Assembly: GCA_013115145.1 (NCBI GenBank)
Contig: JAAPAO010000017.1
Coordinates: 1 to 64,000 of the forward strand
From: Perkinsus chesapeaki
Taxonomy: Eukaryota; Perkinsozoa; Perkinsida; Perkinsidae
DNA length: 64,000 bases
Reading direction: 5' to 3'
Both the position numbers and the translations under genes were made by a program. Below the pieces are notes generated by a model. It was not told the origin of the DNA. It saw only the letters and a list, made by a program, of their open reading frames with translations, and did not search any database. Positions 59,171-64,000 of this stretch are shown here, piece by piece. Each line of letters opens with the position of its first letter. The stretch's first letter is position 1.

Positions 59171-61555
59171 TCATAACTTTTCGAGACCGAGCCTGCCCAA
59201 CAAGCCATGACAAGGCAACCTGCAAACAACCAGGACTGTAGAGGGTATACAAGACTTCATTCTTACGCTGCTTTGTCGCAATGCGTCACCGTCATTGGTA
59301 TCTCGATAGATGGTGATAGCTTTCCGCATCACACCTATGATACTCTGGAAAACCTGAGTTGACATATCGACATTGACGGCGTGATCTTCGCAGGAGTTAC
59401 TGTCTCTAGCCGGACAATCGCCTCAGTTAACCGTTCCTCAGTCGTCGAGACATCCGTCACGAATCTGAACCACTAACGCAAATGCGGATCCGAACTCTGA
59501 CAGTCGATGTTCACCCGCTCATTTGCGACCGTTCCTGTCTTTCTCGAAGTTCTGAACGGTCTGAAGCAGTCCGAGTAATCGGCATGCACTAAATAGGACC
59601 CTTACCAATAGGCATGAAACTGCTAGCTCTCGAAAGAGACTTTACACGGCTGGACTTCTCGTCTGATACAGAAGAACTCAGTCTAAAATTAGCCGTAGTC
59701 CCCACCATTAGGAGTGATGCTCGCCAGAGCCTCATCCAGCCCACACTTAACCGAGCTTGACGGTTTTATCTCATTAACCTATGACGGAAGCTGTACAGGA
59801 AGACCTTAAGAAGCAGCTGACCAGGCGACAGGTCGCTCTCCTCCATCCCTCAGAGCTAGTTAATATCGCTGAAGATGACAGGGAGTGGTTCATCTCTGAC
59901 TGGGTGAGGCTAAGAGGGAAGTTCCCTGTGCCATTTTCAATAGCTTCTCGTACCTCATAAACCTGCTTCGCTCCTCTTCCATCGCCCCAGCGGCTTCTCG
60001 TTTATGCCTGTCCAAGCGAAGCTTCAGTTTATCTATCTGTGTCTTCATAGCAGATATACAGACGAACGCCTGCAGGTGGCAAAAGGGGTTTTGGCACCAG
60101 TAGCGGCAGACACTCACATTGAACATCCAGGGCTCCGTAAAGACCGATTTTCCGCAGGTCTCTTGCAAATGCTTGGCACCTGCGCACGTGAATACAGAAG
60201 GGAATGCGGGTGGCTTCTGGTTTACACTCTGGAGGAGTGACTCCCATCTCGAGTAGCTCTCGCACTATGGCACTCGCTGCACTGCCGTCAGGCTCCGTAC
60301 AGACCTTTAGAACGTCCACAAGCACCTAAATAGTTTACGCTGCCCATGGGACCCAAAAGTGCGTTACCTGGCATTTGGACTTTCTCGAGTCCTTATACAA
60401 GAACCTGGCATCTTTAAGCGCGTTGGTAACACTGCCAAGCTTCTGGGAAAGATCCGCGACTTGAGCGCCGAGCGTTGCTCGGTCATTCTCGAGCCTGATC
60501 ACAATGTGATAAGGCGCTTCCATACCTCAAACGGAATCATACTTTTCCTCTTCTTGGTCCTCCATTTGTCTTTGCTTTATTCTGTCCATTGCCGAGAGAG
60601 TTGATATCTGCCAGACTTCGTCAGAGCCAGGGCAGTGCAGTAGACATTAACCGACCTCCTCAAGTGGTAACCTTCTGACTGTCCGCTGATTCAGCAGCTC
60701 CAGCTGGAAGGTCTCCTCATCCAACTGGAAGGCAACCGTGTAGCCGTTTCCCGGGTAGCTAGTATGTCTCACCTCTGCTGTGAGCTCCTTGGCCAACTTA
60801 CCGAGTTCAGCAACTTCCTCGGACCTCTCGGCGATGAAGTTGTTCAGCTCGGTGAGAGTAGAGAGGACCCGAAAGTCGCTCGGCGCTGTGGTCTCTGCAG
60901 ATAAACTATGATAACACGCCTCAAGGGGACAGGTCTCACGTGTGTCCCTGTGCCGACGATCATCTCGAGCCGCAACTTTGAGCTTCTCAACTAGGCGACC
61001 AAGATCATTTAGATTCTGACGGCCTGCAACGTGTAGAGTTCCCTCTGTAATCGGAGGTAATGCCTTACCAGCTGCCGTTCGGGGAGCCCACTTCCCTTTG
61101 TTGGATCTAGACTTCCCGATGGCCGCTCCTTTACGTAGCAAGTTGGATATAGTGCCCGGTACCACCAGATCATCGAGGTGCTTCACAGACTCTACCTGAG
61201 CAGCACCCTGGAAACAGCAGCAGACTGTTGGTTTCGGCGATCAGCTGTGATGATATGATTCGCAATGGTCTCGTGTAGCTACAGCTAAGGCTGTCGAGTG
61301 AATTCAGTGTGAGCTGTTATGGAGACTGTAAAGTGAGAGAGTAAGCATTATGCCCAGTAAAGCAAGTGTGAAGAGTGTGCGAGAAGGATACAGTAGCTGG
61401 TTCACCTCAGCAAGGGTATCAGTGGCATCTGCCGAGTGCGGCAGTATGCCTGGTCCTCGATAATGTCGGATAAGCGGGTTACGAGGTATTCCACAAATTG
61501 GCGGCAAATGACCCGGCGTCGATGCCGCTGACCGCGGTTGCTGATGCCATACCAT
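59171..61555 (-). CDS. Coiled-coil protein 3
   Basis: Unrecognised. From a tentative ATG at about 61555 the exons read HYRGPGILPHSADATDTLAE joined to VESVKHLDDLVVPGTISNLL, a basic stretch, AGRQNLNDLGRLVEKLKVAA, STLTELNNFIAERSEEVAEL then GKLAKELTAEVRH and RTVRRLPLEEVG. Further minus-strand exons give AMDRIKQRQMEDQEEEKYDS, LENDRATLGAQVADLSQKLG, VLVDVLKVCTEPDGSAASAI then VRELLEMG and MKTQIDKLKLRLDRHKREAA. A last likely exon contains MSTQVFQSIIGVMRKAITIY. Overall a long acidic/basic coiled coil, compatible with a cytoskeletal or centriolar protein, but no family is assigned. It may be two genes, with the boundary near 59.8 kb. Confidence 0.5.
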
Positions 61556-61677
61556 TGCTGTGTGTAACTCGTACGGCTGTTCGTCTCGCAACTTCGTCGT
61601 GTACCAAGGCCCACAGTTGACAGATGCCAACTCCCCTCATGGTCCAACACAACAGTCGTCTGCCAACAGCAAAAGCT

Positions 61678-62469
61678 TCATGCGGACATGTGTTTCAACG
61701 AACGACTCTTTCTCAGCACCGGCGGTGGGGCATGGTCCAGCTCATCTCGATCAACTTGTCCATCCTCAGAAGCCTCGTCAACAAGTAACCGGGACGCCTT
61801 CCGTGAGGCGGAAGATCTCCTCGACTTGTGGTGGTGAGCCTCTCGGTGATGATCGTCTCCGGTGTTATCAGCTTGCTGCTCAGCAATCTGCCTCACCAAG
61901 CCAGCCAGGAACTCCTGCTGTTTTAGTCGACTGCTAGGCCTCATCCTTCTCGCAATGCTTTCCCGTGCCCCGTCACTGCGCTGCCGGTCCGAACCGTCAG
62001 AGCTCTCCTCGACCGCCTTCGTCCCTCGCCGAGCCTCCAGCGTATCTACAGGCTCCTCCGCGTCAACCTCTTCAACAGGCGGCCTGGACTTCCGTCTCTG
62101 ACTCCTCTTCCGTTCCTTGACGGGCTCTGCCACCTCCTCCAGGCGCCGCGAGGACCGCCGTGCGCTTTTACGTCGCAGCTTGCTTTTTCGTGCCGCACTG
62201 TGGGTCTGTCTCTCCTCGTCCTCTTCCCGTTCCAGGAGCCCGGCTCTCCCGAAGTCCGCGTCTGAATCCACAGAAACATCGGCAACCTTCTCCGGCCGCA
62301 TCTGCGGTGGCGCTTCAACCCTCGCCGCCGCCGCCGGTTGCTCTGCAGTGGCAGCACGTCGGGCATTTTCCGCGAACAACGAGTGTGCCTGGCGAGTACA
62401 GGGATGCAGTCCGGTAGAGCCGCGTGGCATGTGATAACCTACCATCTCGAGGATCCTATTAGATGACAT
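61678..62469 (-). CDS. Basic, Arg/Ser-rich protein
   Basis: Unrecognised protein of about 263 residues from ATG 62469 (MSSNRILEMVGYHMPRGSTG). After an Ala-rich part it has many basic clusters (RKSKLRRKSARRSSRR, KERKRSQRRKSRP, HHHKSRRSSASRKASR) alternating with acidic patches, and ends LRKSRSLKHMSA. No folded domain or membrane segment is visible; the clusters resemble nuclear-localisation signals (inference). An upstream in-frame GTG at 62517 is not needed. Confidence 0.5.
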   Translation of the reverse strand: MSSNRILEMVGYHMPRGSTGLHPCTRQAHSLFAENARRAATAEQPAAAARVEAPPQMRPEKVADVSVDSDADFGRAGLLEREEDEERQTHSAARKSKLRRKSARRSSRRLEEVAEPVKERKRSQRRKSRPPVEEVDAEEPVDTLEARRGTKAVEESSDGSDRQRSDGARESIARRMRPSSRLKQQEFLAGLVRQIAEQQADNTGDDHHREAHHHKSRRSSASRKASRLLVDEASEDGQVDRDELDHAPPPVLRKSRSLKHMSA

Positions 62470-62856
62470 AATATAAAGATCCAATTTATCTACAACTCGT
62501 TCGAGCCTAAAGGACACTCATACTTCTATGGGACATCAGCTCGCTACCTGTCACAAAGACGATCCAGTCGGAGGTCTGTCAAGGATGCGACCGAATGCGG
62601 CATCGCCCCTGCATGCACATTCGGCATGCGATAAGCGCTGCTATAGGGGTCATTTCTATCGTTGGTGACCATGTCCAAAGGGACCAGTAGCTACTCTGGT
62701 TAGGGTAATTGACAACACAACAGTCTATCCTACATCACCAAGATCAATTGAATGCTGCACGTGCTCTTCATGGCCAACTTCCCCTGCCGTGCCCGATACT
62801 GCACGGTGGTAGTCACGGCCTGCTAAGGCTCTGCGTCGATACAGTACTGGGAGCAG

Positions 62857-64000
62857 TCATCCAATTGGCGCATCACTAGTTCCGAAGAAGGTGCCAACCT
62901 CAACGATGTCACCGAGGGAATCTACGGCAGCCCACCAAGAATGCTTCTCAGGTCTTGCCAAAGGCCGATAAGGCAGCACTGCTGCCACCACACCATTCAC
63001 CTTCACCACAACAGCGTTGCCTTCGGTGGAGGCCCTCATCTCTAGGACGTCACGCTCCTTGATGAACTGGGAGTCATCACCAGCAACCTCGCCAGTAGGA
63101 TTCCCATAGAGTCGGTGAACCACAAGCATGCCGAGGCTGTCCAGCTCATCGATGCTGGGTGCACCGGAAAGGCCATCATTGATCATACCGATCCCCTGGT
63201 CAGCTTGTAGCAATCCTACGGCGATTCCCCACGGTCTGGTGGGGTCCGAGACCGCATTGATGAGAACAGTAAAGCCACTACGGACGTCGATGGGGGAAGC
63301 GGAAATGCAGACCCCCTCAAGGCCTGTACCAGGCAGCTCGCTAGGGTGACCAGCACCGACAGTCTTAGGACCACCATGGACGAAGCTGACCAGGGGTAGA
63401 GGCGGGCGCCCAAATACTGAGCACTGAATAGTGGCCGAGGCATCCATGAGGTCCAGAATGCCCCACATGGAGCCGACTTCGGACGGCATGGCAGCATCAG
63501 AAAGCACCACTGCCTCAGCATTGACTTCCACCTGGAACCTGAAGAGCAACAATACCAACGATCTCCGCATCACATGCCAGATTACCTGCCCTCTTCAGTG
63601 AGGGTAACTCCGAGGACATCTCCTGGACGCAGCTTGCTAGGGTGGTAGTCACTATGGCAATCCACAAAAGCAGCTCCATTGAAGAGTTGACCATCATAGC
63701 CACACACAGCAACAACGCCTTCAACCTCATCAGCCGTTTCACAGCCCACCGTAACCGGTCTCGATCTACCAGCGGCCAGACCTATAGTGAGACCCGCGGA
63801 AGAGCCGCTACGTGAGCTGGTGCATTCACCGACATAGACCTCCAAGCCCCACGTGCCATCCGACCGCAAAGCGAGCGGGATAGGCACTACCGCAGGGCCA
63901 TGGGATGGGTTAGAAATGTCCGTCATGGCGATGCGGCCGCCCTCCAGAGGGACTAGCCTCTCAGATAGACTGCTCAGTCCGATATTTTCGGGGCAGGCTA
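62857..64000 (-). CDS. NHR/SPRY-like repeat protein, 5' end outside window
   Basis: Partial gene: the frame is open to the window edge (ENIGLSSLSERLVPLEGGRI), so ATG 63926 is probably internal. Two units resemble Neuralized homology repeats, a SPRY-related beta-sandwich. Unit 1 has GTWGLEVYVGECTSSRSGSS, KLRPGDVLGVTLTEEG, then after a 48-nt intron VEVNAEAVVLSDAAMPSEVG then SMWGILDLMDASATIQCSVF. Unit 2 has SGFTVLINAVSDPTRPWGIA, LGMLVVHRLYGNPTGEV, AVVVKVNGVVAAVLPY and WWAAVDSLGDIVEVGTFFG. The recurring VNG ... W-A-V-D-x-x-G pattern supports NHR over generic SPRY. No RING finger is present in the visible part. Function unknown. Confidence 0.55.

Overview
This is a nuclear segment from a compact protist genome. 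Genes lie on both strands and are split by many very short GT-AG introns, mostly 40-60 nt, so most proteins have to be read across several frames. There are no operons, Shine-Dalgarno sites, CRISPR arrays or bacterial signals. The mix of proteins (N-myristoylation-type PP2C, GGGxRC zinc-repeat proteins, a very divergent Sec16, tiny introns) suggests an alveolate. Perkinsus or a close relative is my best guess, by inference and not proven. All exon joins were made by eye from reading-frame continuity, splice dinucleotides and family resemblance; boundaries can be off by a few codons, and first exons are the least certain.

Layout. 0.3-5.5 kb (+): PP2A B56 regulatory subunit, then a RAD18-like RING/SAP ubiquitin ligase. 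5.9-6.8 kb (-): RanBP2-type zinc-finger protein. 7.4-13.3 kb (+): three tandem 14-3-3 genes with an identical intron position and patches of near-identity. 14.3-16.1 kb (-): PP2C phosphatase. 17.3-20.1 kb (-): group II PLP decarboxylase. 21.1-22.7 kb (+): two small paralogous membrane proteins, followed by a TauE/SafE-type transporter (22.9-25.0 kb). 25.4-30.4 kb (-): protein disulfide isomerase and cytosolic seryl-tRNA synthetase. 31.3-36.5 kb (+): two coiled-coil proteins, a small tail-anchored-type protein and an RPAP3/SPAG1-like TPR protein. 36.5-39.2 kb: no convincing gene. 39.2-46.7 kb (-): two Cys/His GGG-repeat proteins, a START-domain protein and two paralogous CCCH zinc-finger proteins. 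47.0-58.6 kb (+): Sec16, a golgin-84-like tail-anchored golgin, and a kelch-repeat protein spliced in frame onto a Rab GTPase. 59.2-64.0 kb (-): a coiled-coil protein, a basic protein and an NHR/SPRY-type protein cut by the window edge.

Functional threads. Sec16 (ER exit sites), the golgin tether and the Rab-containing protein are consecutive and co-oriented, so 11.6 kb is devoted to the early secretory pathway. PDI also acts in that pathway. Phosphatase signalling is represented by B56, PP2C and 14-3-3.

Most interesting observations: (1) the kelch-Rab fusion, in which the Rab half has no start codon of its own; (2) several short introns that carry a tRNA T-arm/B-box-like core in either orientation, alongside free tRNA-Glu-like elements, suggesting introner-like intron gain from tRNA-derived elements; (3) mosaic gene conversion among the 14-3-3 copies; (4) a PDI whose first active site is SPYS while the last is CGHC.
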